Positions 7,934 through 15,436 of a stretch of DNA of 35,048 nt are shown here, piece by piece (position 1 is the first letter of the stretch; each line of letters begins with the position of its first letter). The notes beneath the pieces were generated by a model. The model did no database searches, had not been told where the DNA came from, and saw nothing but the letters and a program-made list of their open reading frames with translations. The DNA lies in NCBI GenBank assembly GCA_964390555.1, contig CAYMJU010000041.1:1-35048 (forward strand), read 5' to 3'. The position numbers were made by a program, and so were the translations under genes. Source of the stretch: CAVTWS01 sp964390555 (GTDB taxonomy: Bacteria; Actinomycetota; Acidimicrobiia; Acidimicrobiales; SHLQ01).

Positions 7934-8380
7934 TTACAGCTGGTGTGGTGAGCCCACACCGGCTTCGGCACCGGGGCAGGTGTGGCACCGGCCCCGGAAG
8001 ACGATCTCGGTGGTGTCGACTTCGAACTCCGCGGCGAGCTCGGCGGGAATCGCCAGGTCGCCGAAGTCGCTGGCCACGTCGATCACCCGGCCGCACATCA
8101 CACACACCAGGTGATGGTGGGGCTCGACCTTGGTGTCGAAGCGGATGGCGCCGCCGACATCGAGCGAGCCCAGTTCGCCGAGGCCGACCAGGTCGTTGAG
8201 GGTTTGGTACACAGTCCGCAGCGAGATGGTGGGCATTTCGGTCACCACGGCGGCGTAGACAGCCTCGGCCGTGGGATGATCACCGTGGTCAGCCAGGAAA
8301 CGGAAGATGCGCTCGCGCTGGGGTGTCACCTTGCCGCCGCGGGCTCGGACGAGCTCGCTCAACGCTTCGGGCGACTTCAC
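7934..8380 (-). CDS. Fur-family regulator (PerR-like)
   Basis: The 148-residue protein has the winged-helix DNA-binding half (KVTPQRERIFRFLADH, SLRTVYQTLNDL) and the Fur dimerisation half with the histidine cluster EPHHHLVCVMCG. Two CxxC pairs (CVMC and CHTC) would bind the structural zinc. The operon position ahead of rubrerythrin suggests a peroxide-sensing PerR role rather than iron uptake, but the sequence alone does not separate Fur, PerR and Zur. GTG 8380 is chosen because a TAGGGT -10-like hexamer at 8393-8388 would place transcription start at or next to it, giving a leaderless mRNA. An in-frame GTG at 8389 would add three residues. A palindromic operator lies upstream at 8408-8429. 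Confidence 0.88.
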   Translation of the reverse strand: MKSPEALSELVRARGGKVTPQRERIFRFLADHGDHPTAEAVYAAVVTEMPTISLRTVYQTLNDLVGLGELGSLDVGGAIRFDTKVEPHHHLVCVMCGRVIDVASDFGDLAIPAELAAEFEVDTTEIVFRGRCHTCPGAEAGVGSPHQL

Positions 8381-8407
8381 GGGAGGCACCCTATCAGCAT
8401 GATGTGC

Positions 8408-8429
8408 TTATCAACAATTGTTGTTGACA
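8408..8429. promoter_or_regulatory. Fur/PerR-type operator in divergent promoter region (putative)
   Basis: The region between the Fur-family gene and the divergent flavoenzyme gene is only about 50 bp and has an A/T-rich block unlike its surroundings. Its centre CAACAATTGTTG (8412-8423) is a perfect 12-bp palindrome inside TTATCAACAATTGTTGTTGA, which resembles Fur-family boxes. A TTGACA hexamer at 8424-8429 could be the -35 of the plus-strand gene. On the minus strand TTGATA at 8415-8410 lies 16 bases from TAGGGT. Autoregulation is therefore likely. Confidence 0.5.
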
Positions 8430-8430
8430 G

Positions 8431-9900
8431 ATGGCCGGCGGCCGCCTGATGCCGGCTGCTGAAACGCCCGTGCCTGTCGATGCCAGTGCACCCGAACGGA
8501 TGACCGGTGCGTCAGTCGAGCTACCCGACAGTCTGCTCGCGCGGCTGGGCGCGGTGTGCGAGATCAACGTCGAGCTCGAGGATCGCCACGCCGTGGCCCG
8601 GGATTGGTGGCCCCTCGCCATGGTCTGGGCTCACCAGGGCATGGTGGCCCGCCGGCCCGACGTCGTCGCTCGACCCACGACCCCCGAGCAGGTCTCCGCG
8701 GTGCTGGCCCTGTGCGATGACGCCCGCGTCCCGGTGACGACCATCGCCGGGCGATCCGGCGTGTGCGGAGGCGCGATCGCCGCGAGCGGCGGACTGGCGC
8801 TCGATGTCACCGGTCTGGCCGGCCTGCGATCGGTGTCCGTCGAGGACATGACGATCGACGTCGCCGCCGGCACCTTCGGCCACGACCTCGAAGCCGACCT
8901 TCGCGAGCTCCACGGGGTCACCCTCGGTCACTGGCCGCAGTCGATCGAGCTCTCGACGGTCGGCGGCTGGTTGGCGTGCCGGTCGGCCGGGCAGATGTCG
9001 ACGCGCTACGGGAAGATCGAGGACATGGTCGCCGGACTCGACGTGGTCCTCGCCGACGGCCGGGTGATCCACACCGACAACGGCCCCCGCGCCGCCGTCG
9101 GGCCCGACCTCACCCAGTTGTTCGTCGGCAGCGAGGGCACTCTCGGCGTGATCACCGGCGCCCGCCTGCGGGTGCACCCGGTTCCGCCCGCGACCCGGCG
9201 TGACGCATGGATGTTCGACTCGTTCCCGGCCGGACTCGCCGCGTGCCGGACGATCGTGCAGCGCGGCGCGACCCCGGCGGTACTGCGGCTCTACGACTTG
9301 GCCGAGACCAAACGCAACTTCGACCTCGACGGCACCCTGCTCGCGGCCTACGACGAGGGCGATCCCGGGCTCGTCGACGCGGTGATGGCGGTCGTGGCCG
9401 ACGAGTGCCGGGCTGCCCAGCTTCTCGGCCCCGACCCGGTCGAGCGGTGGTTCGCCCACCGCAACGACGTGTCGGCCCTCGGCGCGCTGATCTCCAAGGG
9501 CTACGTGGTCGACACCATGGAGGTCGCCGCGCCCTGGTCACGGCTCGCCGGCCTGTTCGAGTCGGTCGTCGCCGCGCTCGCCGCCGTGCCCCACACGATC
9601 GCCGCGAGCTGTCACCAGTCCCACGCCTACACCGACGGTGCGTGCTTGTACTTCACGTTCGCCGGGTCACCGCCCGCCGACAAGGCCGAGGCCTACTACC
9701 ACCAGATGTGGGACACCGGCACCCGCACCACCCTGACCGGCGGCGCCCGGCTGAGCCACCATCACGGGGTGGGACTCAACCGGGCCCGCTTCATGCCCGA
9801 CGCCCTCGGCCCGGCGTTCGCCGTCCTCGAAGACCTGAAACGAACGCTCGACCCGAACAACATCCTCAACCCCGGCAAGCTCGGCCTCGGACCGAGGTGA
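8431..9900 (+). CDS. FAD-binding oxidoreductase, alkyldihydroxyacetonephosphate synthase-like
   Basis: The 489-residue VAO/PCMH-type flavoenzyme has the FAD pyrophosphate loop GRSGVCGG, the WPQSIELSTVGGWLACRSAG segment and YGKIEDMV. The second FAD region is GSEGTLGVITGARLRVHP. Towards the C-terminus it has the signature SHHHGVGLNR of alkyl-DHAP synthases and the closing NPGKLG of the wider family. Alkyl-DHAP synthase swaps an acyl for an alkyl chain on DHAP in ether-lipid synthesis; many bacterial relatives are uncharacterised oxidases, so the substrate is uncertain. ATG 8431 touches the operator, so a later ATG (8449 or 8500) may be the true start; conserved sequence begins only around residue 30. 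Confidence 0.85.
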   Translation: MAGGRLMPAAETPVPVDASAPERMTGASVELPDSLLARLGAVCEINVELEDRHAVARDWWPLAMVWAHQGMVARRPDVVARPTTPEQVSAVLALCDDARVPVTTIAGRSGVCGGAIAASGGLALDVTGLAGLRSVSVEDMTIDVAAGTFGHDLEADLRELHGVTLGHWPQSIELSTVGGWLACRSAGQMSTRYGKIEDMVAGLDVVLADGRVIHTDNGPRAAVGPDLTQLFVGSEGTLGVITGARLRVHPVPPATRRDAWMFDSFPAGLAACRTIVQRGATPAVLRLYDLAETKRNFDLDGTLLAAYDEGDPGLVDAVMAVVADECRAAQLLGPDPVERWFAHRNDVSALGALISKGYVVDTMEVAAPWSRLAGLFESVVAALAAVPHTIAASCHQSHAYTDGACLYFTFAGSPPADKAEAYYHQMWDTGTRTTLTGGARLSHHHGVGLNRARFMPDALGPAFAVLEDLKRTLDPNNILNPGKLGLGPR

Positions 9901-9920
9901 CCCGACGGGGGCGCCCACGT

Positions 9921-9948
9921 GTGAAACGCCCCTGGCCTCCGGCATCAT
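9921..9948 (+). promoter_or_regulatory. Possible rnpB promoter
   Basis: GTGAAA at 9921-9926 and CATCAT at 9943-9948 are spaced by 16 bases. They would start transcription a few bases further on, which agrees with the 5' end of RNase P RNA deduced independently from the P1 helix at 9954. Both hexamers are imperfect matches to the vegetative consensus. Confidence 0.4.
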
Positions 9949-9953
9949 GGACG

Positions 9954-10328
9954 GTGGTGGTGAGTCGGCCGGGTGACCGCGGCTCGACACGTCGCGAGGC
10001 GTGCCGGGCTGAGGAAGGTCGGGGCTCCGCAGGGCAGGGTGCTGGCTAACGGCCAGTCGGGGCGACCCGCAGGAAAGTGCCACAGAGAACAGACCGCCGA
10101 TGGCCCGGCTCGCCGGGCTCAGGCAAGGGTGAAACGGTGCGGTAAGAGCGCACCGCGCCCCCGGCGACGGGGGTGGCACGGTAAACCCCACCCGGAGCAA
10201 GGTCGAACAGGGAGAGGGCGGCCCGTCCGTAGACACTCCCAGGTGGACCGCACAGATGGATGGTCACCCAGGGCGGCCCGCAAGGGACGCCCGGACAGAA
10301 CCCCGCCTACAGGCCGACTCACCACCAC
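9954..10328 (+). ncRNA. rnpB: RNase P RNA (bacterial type A)
   Basis: The catalytic RNA that matures tRNA 5' ends. The ends are set by the P1 helix: 9954-9970 pairs with 10312-10328 over 17 bp. Conserved blocks appear in order: GAGGAAGGTCGGGGCTCC (10011-10028), AGGGCAGGGTGCTGG, ACAGAGAACAGACCGCCGAT, AAGGGTGAAACGGTGCGGTA, and GGTAAAC (10180-10186) in the loop that pairs with tRNA CCA ends. The block ACAGAACCCCGCCTA lies near the 3' end. Helix P4 is 10016-10024 with 10301-10308 and keeps a bulged U at 10019. Two P4 base pairs differ from the usual core in a compensatory way. The length of about 375 nt is normal for type A. Confidence 0.96.
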
Positions 10329-10380
10329 ATCCACCTCTTACCCCACCTCGCACCGCGAATCGTGTTCCTTGCGCGTTTCT

Positions 10381-10395
10381 GGCTGCGGAGCAGCC
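10381..10395 (+). terminator. Hairpin downstream of rnpB
   Basis: GGCTGC-GGA-GCAGCC forms a 6-bp stem 53 bases after the RNase P RNA and 41 bases before the next start codon. It is followed by AAAAT, not a T-run, so intrinsic termination is doubtful in this direction. Confidence 0.25.
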
Positions 10396-10435
10396 AAAAT
10401 CGCGCCAGGTACGAGATGCGAGATACGGTTCGGGC

Positions 10436-11290
10436 ATGGCCGAGCTCGCCGAGGTCTCACGCCGCGACGGGGCGCAACCGGTGCTCGACGCGCTGGCCGC
10501 CGATGGGGCTGTGATCGTGCGCGACTTCCTCGAGCCCGGTCTGCTCGACCGGTTCCGGGCCGACATGGTCACCCACGCCGCCGATCACCACGCCGGGACC
10601 ATCGCCGACAACGTCGCCGTGCGCGCGTTCTGGGGCGACAACACCAAGCGGTTCACCCGCCTGGCCCACCGGAGTCCGGCGTTCGTCGAGATCCTGACCG
10701 ACCCGTACTACCTGAGTGTCGCCGACGCCTTGTTGCTCGGCAGCACCGACGACTACTGGATGAACACCGGGCAGATGATGATCGTCGGGCCCGGATCGAC
10801 CGACCAGCGGCTGCACCGCGACGCCGACAACTGGCCGGTCATGAACTCACCGACGAGTGCCGAAGCCACCGTGTCCACCATGTTCGCCTTGAGCGAGTTC
10901 ACCGTCGCGACCGGCGCAACCAAGGTCGTACCCGGCAGCCACCGATGGGACGACTACGAGCGTCTCGCCGAGCCGCACGAGATCGCCCACGCGGTAATGC
11001 CGGCGGGCGCCGGGATGATCTACACCGGCCGGGTACTCCACGGTGCCGGCGCCAACACCACCGCCGACGAGTGGCGCTACGGGCTCCACCTGTCCTACGT
11101 CCTCGGCTGGCTCACGCCCGAGGAGGCGTCGCCGCTCGGCGCCGGCTGGGACGACGTGCGCCACCTGTCGGTCGTCGCCCAACGCCTCCTCGGTTGGCGC
11201 TGCAGCGGTGTGAACAACCGCTTTGCGGCGCGCCTTTGGACCATCGACTACGAAGACATCCCGGCCGGCCTAGGAATCGAGCACACGTAG
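10436..11290 (+). CDS. Phytanoyl-CoA dioxygenase (PhyH) family protein
   Basis: The 284-residue Fe(II)/2-oxoglutarate-dependent oxygenase-like protein has the HxD metal motif in RLHRDADNWPV, followed by FALSEFTVATGATKVVPGSH and the distal histidine in GRVLHGAGAN, which together give the facial triad. Typical activity is hydroxylation of a small hydrophobic or acyl substrate; the substrate here is unknown. ATG 10436 is preferred because the frame upstream runs into the RNase P RNA. The 3' end overlaps the convergent ABC ATPase remnant by 21 bp. An oxidised-lipid role beside the alkyl-DHAP-synthase-like enzyme is possible, but the RNase P gene between them argues against a shared operon. Confidence 0.85.
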   Translation: MAELAEVSRRDGAQPVLDALAADGAVIVRDFLEPGLLDRFRADMVTHAADHHAGTIADNVAVRAFWGDNTKRFTRLAHRSPAFVEILTDPYYLSVADALLLGSTDDYWMNTGQMMIVGPGSTDQRLHRDADNWPVMNSPTSAEATVSTMFALSEFTVATGATKVVPGSHRWDDYERLAEPHEIAHAVMPAGAGMIYTGRVLHGAGANTTADEWRYGLHLSYVLGWLTPEEASPLGAGWDDVRHLSVVAQRLLGWRCSGVNNRFAARLWTIDYEDIPAGLGIEHT

Positions 11291-11968
11291 CGCGTCGGGC
11301 GGGATCGTCAGCTCACAGGCCGCGCCGGGCGGGCGCACCGGTGTCGAGCCGTCGTTGGCGACCACCACCTGCACAGTTAGCCCGGCCACGTCGGCAGTGA
11401 CGTGGGTCAAGGCCCCGACGAACACCACCTCGCGCACGACTGCCGGCACTCCCCCGTTTGCCGGATCGGTCACACGAACCCGTTCCGGGCGCACGAACAC
11501 CGTGCAGTCGCCGCGCGCCTGGCCGGTTTCAGCCCCGAGCTCGAACCCCGCGATCTCGACCCGTCCCGGCCCGACCACCCGGGCCGGGAGCAAGTTGGCC
11601 AATCCGAGGAAGTCGGCCACGAACGGTGAAGCCGGCGCGTCGTAGACCTCCCGTGGAGTGCCGATCTGCTCGATCGTGCCCCGGTTCATCACCGCCAGCC
11701 GGTCGCTCATCGTGAGCGCTTCCTCCTGATCGTGGGTGACGTACACGAACGTGATCCCGACATCACGGTGAAGCGCCTTGAGCTCGTGTTGCAGCGAGCG
11801 GCGCAGCTTGGCATCGAGGGCTCCGAGGGGTTCGTCGAGCAGCAGCACCTTCGGGCGAAGGACCAGCGCCCGGGCGAGGGCCACGCGCTGCTGTTGGCCG
11901 CCCGACAGCTGATGGGGTCGGCGGCCGGCCAACTCGGCCATCTGGACCAACTCCAGCGCCTCGAACAC
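11270..11968 (-). pseudogene. ABC transporter ATP-binding subunit, 5' half missing (PotA/CysA/FbpC-like)
   Basis: The remaining 232 residues start in the middle of an importer ATPase. The signature LSGGQQQRVALARAL, Walker B VLLLDEPLGALDAKLR, the switch histidine region VTHDQEEALTMSD, IEQIGTPREVYDAP and a C-terminal TOBE-like domain are all present. About 120 N-terminal residues with Walker A and the Q-loop are absent, so it cannot bind ATP normally. Family members are about 350 residues. The break is at about 11970, where a similarly beheaded TetR gene begins on the other strand. The permease and binding-protein genes expected for such an importer are not in the window. It is a remnant of a polyamine-, sulfate- or iron-type importer operon, or one side of an assembly misjoin. 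Confidence 0.85.
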
Positions 11969-11982
11969 CCGGCCGCACTGCG

Positions 11983-12474
11983 TTGGTGCACTACCACTTC
12001 TCGACGAAGCCCGACCTGATCGTCGCCGCCCTCGAAGCAGCCTGCGAGGCAGACCGCGAGTCGCGCAACCGGGTGGCCAACGGCCCGGGTACCGCGCTGG
12101 CCCGCCTCGATGGGGTCCTCGTCGGCTCCCTCCCCGTCGATGCCGACGACGAGTCGTGGTTGTTGTGGATCGAGGCGTGGGGCGAGAGCCGGCGAAACGA
12201 GGCGATACGTGACCTCATGGCCACCCTCGAGGTCGACGAGATCGCGGTCTCGCGCCGCTTGATCACCGAGGGGGTCGCGGCCGGTGAGTTCGAGTGCCCC
12301 GACCCGGGCGGCACCGCGGCCCGGCTGTCGGCGCTGCGGGACGGGCTGACGATCGACCAGACGCTGTACCGCACGTCGGCGCCGGGTCGTTACGCCGGCC
12401 TGCTCCGCGACGGCATCGGCAACGAACTGGGCCTGGCGCCCGCCGCCTACACCGCGCTGCTCGCCACCGGCTGA
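11983..12474 (+). pseudogene. TetR-family regulator, DNA-binding domain missing
   Basis: The frame begins at the very end of a TetR helix-turn-helix (ALVHYHFSTKPDLIVAALEAA, where family members read YYHF or HYHF just after the recognition helix). It continues through a complete ligand-binding domain of about 160 residues (SWLLWIEAWGESRRNEAIRDL, LSALRDGLTIDQTLY). The 40-45 residues that hold the DNA-binding helices are gone, so it cannot act as a repressor. It meets the truncated ABC ATPase head to head at about 11970-11983. The 3' end overlaps the convergent MFS gene by 28 bp. The remaining ligand domain is in frame with no stops, which suggests the event is recent or artificial. Confidence 0.82.
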
Positions 12475-13697
12475 GCGTCGAGCTCTGCTCGCACCGGCGC
12501 GGTCGCCACCAGGTACAGAGCGCCCGAGACCAACGAGAACGCGGCAAACGTCGCGATAGCGGCGCGCGAGCCAGCGGCGTCGGCGAGGAGACCAGCGGCC
12601 ACGTTCGACACGGTGATGATGAGCATCACGATGCCCATGTCCCCGGCGAGCAGGCGACCCCGGATCTCATCGGGCGCGCGGCGCTGAAGACCGTAGGTCG
12701 ACAACGTCCACTGGGCGCCGCCGCCGAGGTGAGCGATCAGCACGAACGGCACGGCGAGGACCACCGTCGGCGCCACGCTCAGCCCCAGGTAGCAGGCCCC
12801 GAACACCAGGCCCGAACCGCCGCAGAGCAGCAACACGCGCGACAGCGACGGCCCGACGAGGCGAGTGGCGATCAGAGGGCCAGCGGCCACCCCGACGCCT
12901 CGCGCCGCTATCAGCCACCCGGTGTCCTGGTCGCCGCCGCCGAGCTCGTCGGTCGCGAGAACGGCGAGGAGCGCGAAGATCCCCGACCCGACGGCGAAGG
13001 ACGCCTTGGACGCCAACAAGGCGAGGACCACCGGATCGCGGCGGGCGTAACGAGCCGCTTCGGCCATGTCGGCGACCGGGCGTACCCGTTGCGCCTCGGC
13101 GGCCTCGCCGTCGCGAGGTCGTTGCATGGGCCGGCGGATCGTGGCGATCAGCGCCGCCGCCACGACGAACGACGCCGCGTTGCAGGCGAACGCCACGTCG
13201 CGGCCGAACACCCCGGCGACGACCCCACCCAGCGCGGCGCCCACGGCCAGCATCACGCCCCAGGTCGCGCCGAACAACATGGTGGCGGCGGCGAGGTCCT
13301 CGTCGTCGTCGACGAGGTTCGGTAGCCCGGCCTGCGACGCCGGCCCGACGAAGGACCCCAGGGCCGAGATGGCGACCAGCCCGAGATACCCGACGACGAG
13401 GGTGGCGTCGGAGCGCACGACGAGCAGGGCCGCGGCGGCCACCGATTGGAGCAAGGCCACGGTCAGCAGAATGCGGCGCCGGTCGCGGCGATCGGCCACC
13501 GGCCCGGCGATCACAGTCATGAAGAACGCCGGTAGCGCCTGGGCCACGTACACCAAGCTCACCAGGACCGGCGCGTCGGTCAGGTCCTGCACCAGCCCGA
13601 CGAACGCCACGTAGGCGAACCAGTCACCGGCGTAGGACACGACCTGGGCGCCGAACAACAACCGCACGTCGCGGTTGGAACGCAACAACGACCACAT
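12447..13697 (-). CDS. MFS transporter (MFS_3 / EntS-like exporter)
   Basis: The 416-residue integral membrane protein has about 12 hydrophobic segments. It starts MWSLLRSNRDVRLLFGAQVV, has the MFS loop motif GPVADRRDRRRILL between helices 2 and 3, and a basic central loop (RRPMQRPRDGEAAEAQRVR). The pattern matches the MFS_3 group, which includes enterobactin exporter EntS and many multidrug exporters of actinobacteria; the substrate is unknown. ATG 13697 is chosen over a TTG four codons upstream, because MWSLL is the usual family start. The gene is convergent with the TetR remnant and overlaps its 3' end by 28 bp. If the TetR gene once regulated a neighbour, this transporter is one candidate. 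Confidence 0.88.
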   Translation of the reverse strand: MWSLLRSNRDVRLLFGAQVVSYAGDWFAYVAFVGLVQDLTDAPVLVSLVYVAQALPAFFMTVIAGPVADRRDRRRILLTVALLQSVAAAALLVVRSDATLVVGYLGLVAISALGSFVGPASQAGLPNLVDDDEDLAAATMLFGATWGVMLAVGAALGGVVAGVFGRDVAFACNAASFVVAAALIATIRRPMQRPRDGEAAEAQRVRPVADMAEAARYARRDPVVLALLASKASFAVGSGIFALLAVLATDELGGGDQDTGWLIAARGVGVAAGPLIATRLVGPSLSRVLLLCGGSGLVFGACYLGLSVAPTVVLAVPFVLIAHLGGGAQWTLSTYGLQRRAPDEIRGRLLAGDMGIVMLIITVSNVAAGLLADAAGSRAAIATFAAFSLVSGALYLVATAPVRAELDAQPVASSAV

Positions 13698-13744
13698 GGC
13701 GAAGCGCAACCCTACCGGGGCCGGCCCGGGGACGCAGGGTCCGA

Positions 13745-14245
13745 TCAGACCTGTTCGGAATCGAATCCGCCGGACGGCTCGAACAGCGAGACGAACGTCT
13801 CGTGCGAGGCGAACAACTCGGGATTCGAGTCGTAGTCAGCGGCCAGCTCCGGGTGGACCCAGGTCGAACCGGAGCCGTCGCCGAACGCGATCAGCTCGTA
13901 GTCGGCAGCAGGTTGAGGCGCGGTCGGTTCGGCGAACGCCACCACCCACCCACCGCTACCCGAGCACACGAATCCGTATGCCCCGACGGGCTGCAGTTGA
14001 CTTTCTTGCCCCTCCACACACGGCGCGAGTGGGCTGTCCGGCATGAAGTACGGCGACGGTGCCTCGACCGCAGCGCTCTCGTCGCCGTCGAGGTCGACCG
14101 ACGACAACGTGTCGGACACCGAATCCCCGAGGGCGGTCACCGCGCCGATGCAGACGATGGCGATCAACGCCACCAGCAGCGACATCTCGACTAGGGACGC
14201 CCCTCGTTCGCGTTCACGGCGCGGTGAACGGCGACTGATGTTCAT
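13745..14245 (-). CDS. Flp-type pilin-like protein with long C-terminal extension
   Basis: The 166-residue protein begins with a basic leader (MNISRRSPRRERERG) and then ASLVEMSLLVALIAIVCIGA, the class IVb (Flp) prepilin pattern: cleavage after Gly, Glu at mature position 5, then a hydrophobic helix. Known Flp pilins are 50-70 residues. Here about 110 acidic residues follow, with two cysteines (in LAPCVEGQ and FVCSGSG) that could form a disulfide. ATG 14245 has GGGAG upstream. No tad/cpa secretion genes are in the window, so it is an orphan pilin or pseudopilin that would rely on assembly genes elsewhere. It is divergent from the patatin-like gene. Confidence 0.75.
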   Translation of the reverse strand: MNISRRSPRRERERGASLVEMSLLVALIAIVCIGAVTALGDSVSDTLSSVDLDGDESAAVEAPSPYFMPDSPLAPCVEGQESQLQPVGAYGFVCSGSGGWVVAFAEPTAPQPAADYELIAFGDGSGSTWVHPELAADYDSNPELFASHETFVSLFEPSGGFDSEQV

Positions 14246-14365
14246 GGGGGACTCCCGGTGAGCGGCGCGAGAACGCTGGCCGTGTCATCGACCTCAGAAA
14301 CCGCCTACTCGAGCCCGTTTCAGCCGAGGCGCCCGAACGGTGCCGACGCGTGGCACCATGTGGAC

Positions 14366-15172
14366 GTGACCGCCGCCACGGACCCCAGGCCGCCGCGCGT
14401 CGCGGCGGTATACGGTGGCGGTGGATTGTTCGGGATCGCCTACAACCTCGGTGTCGCCGAGGCCCTGTCTGACGGGGGCGCGGACCTGGCCACCATCCCC
14501 GCTCTCGGTACGTCGGCCGGTACGTGGGCCGCGGCTGGACTGGCGCTGGGCATCCGTTTCCTCGACGCCCTCGACGCCGTCGCCGACAAGGTGATCCGCT
14601 ATCCCGACCCACGGCCCAACCGCATCCGGGGCGTGGCTGAGATCGTGTTCGGTCCGACCGTCCGGGTTCCAACACTGCGGGGGGTGGCGTGCGAGCTGCC
14701 CCGATTCCGCCGCATCGTGCTGCGCGGCGACGATCACCCCGCCGTCGATGTGATCGCGGCGTCGTCGTCGGTGCCCGGCATGCTTGCGCCACACCGGATC
14801 GGCCGCTCCCGGTTCGTCGATGGCGGCGTGCGCTCGATGGCGTCGGTCGATCTGGCCGACCGAGCCGATCACCTGCTCGTCCTCCTTCCGCTCGCCGGGC
14901 CCATGTTCGGGCCAGCCGGCCCGCTGATGGAGCGGCGCATCCGTCGCGAGACGGCCGATTGGCAGTCCCGCAACCCCGATGCGACCGTGATCACGGCCCG
15001 CCCCGACAGCCGCCTCGCCAAGATCGTGCGCCGACCCGACCAGCTCTTCGATCCCGAGCGCGCCCGGCGATGTTACGAGCTGGCCTACGAACAGGGCGTG
15101 GCGCTGCGAAGCGTTTGGCTCCCGACGGTGAGCTCGACCGGCGGCCCGCCGGCGCCGGCCCGGAGTCGTTGA
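14366..15172 (+). CDS. Patatin-like phospholipase
   Basis: The 268-residue patatin-fold acyl hydrolase has the glycine-rich oxyanion loop VYGGGGLFGIAYN, the nucleophile elbow GTSAGT with Ser50, and the catalytic Asp152 in FVDGGVRS, giving the Ser/Asp dyad. SSSVPGMLAPHRIG before the Asp is also typical of the family. No signal peptide or membrane segment is visible, so it is probably cytoplasmic or peripheral and acts on phospholipids or acylglycerols. GTG 14366 is chosen because it begins 11 residues before the conserved core. An in-frame GTG at 14258 would leave only 12 bp to the divergent pilin gene for both promoters. Confidence 0.85.
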   Translation: MTAATDPRPPRVAAVYGGGGLFGIAYNLGVAEALSDGGADLATIPALGTSAGTWAAAGLALGIRFLDALDAVADKVIRYPDPRPNRIRGVAEIVFGPTVRVPTLRGVACELPRFRRIVLRGDDHPAVDVIAASSSVPGMLAPHRIGRSRFVDGGVRSMASVDLADRADHLLVLLPLAGPMFGPAGPLMERRIRRETADWQSRNPDATVITARPDSRLAKIVRRPDQLFDPERARRCYELAYEQGVALRSVWLPTVSSTGGPPAPARSR

Positions 15173-15184
15173 CCACGTCTCCGT

Positions 15185-15253
15185 GTTGTTTGCCTGGGCG
15201 TTGTCTGCCTGGGCGAAACGGCCTAGCGCTCTGGGTCCAAAGCATCGTTTCGC
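15185..15253. repeat. Tandem 15-mer and inverted repeat behind the patatin gene
   Basis: Two directly adjacent 15-bp units occur at 15185-15199 and 15200-15214 (GTTGTYTGCCTGGGC, one difference). An 8-bp inverted repeat follows, GCGAAACG at 15213-15220 and CGTTTCGC at 15246-15253. Together they could form a weak stem-loop downstream of the patatin gene. No T-run follows. The remaining 180 bp to 15436 hold nothing I can name. Confidence 0.5.
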
Positions 15254-15436
15254 TCAGCCGACCTCGGCGGTGAACCGATCATCAAAGCATGGAGCACCGC
15301 AGCAGTTGCACCCGTCCCACTTCGACTCCCCGGATCGCGAACCCGGGCCTCGGCGCGCTGCCGGTCGACGACCGCCTTCAGGTCGAGCTCACCCCGGGCG
15401 GCGAGCTGCTCATCAAGGCGGTCAGACCGGGGCCGC

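Noticed and set aside
10256..10435. Upstream extension of the PhyH gene
   Set aside because: It overlaps the 3' part of RNase P RNA.
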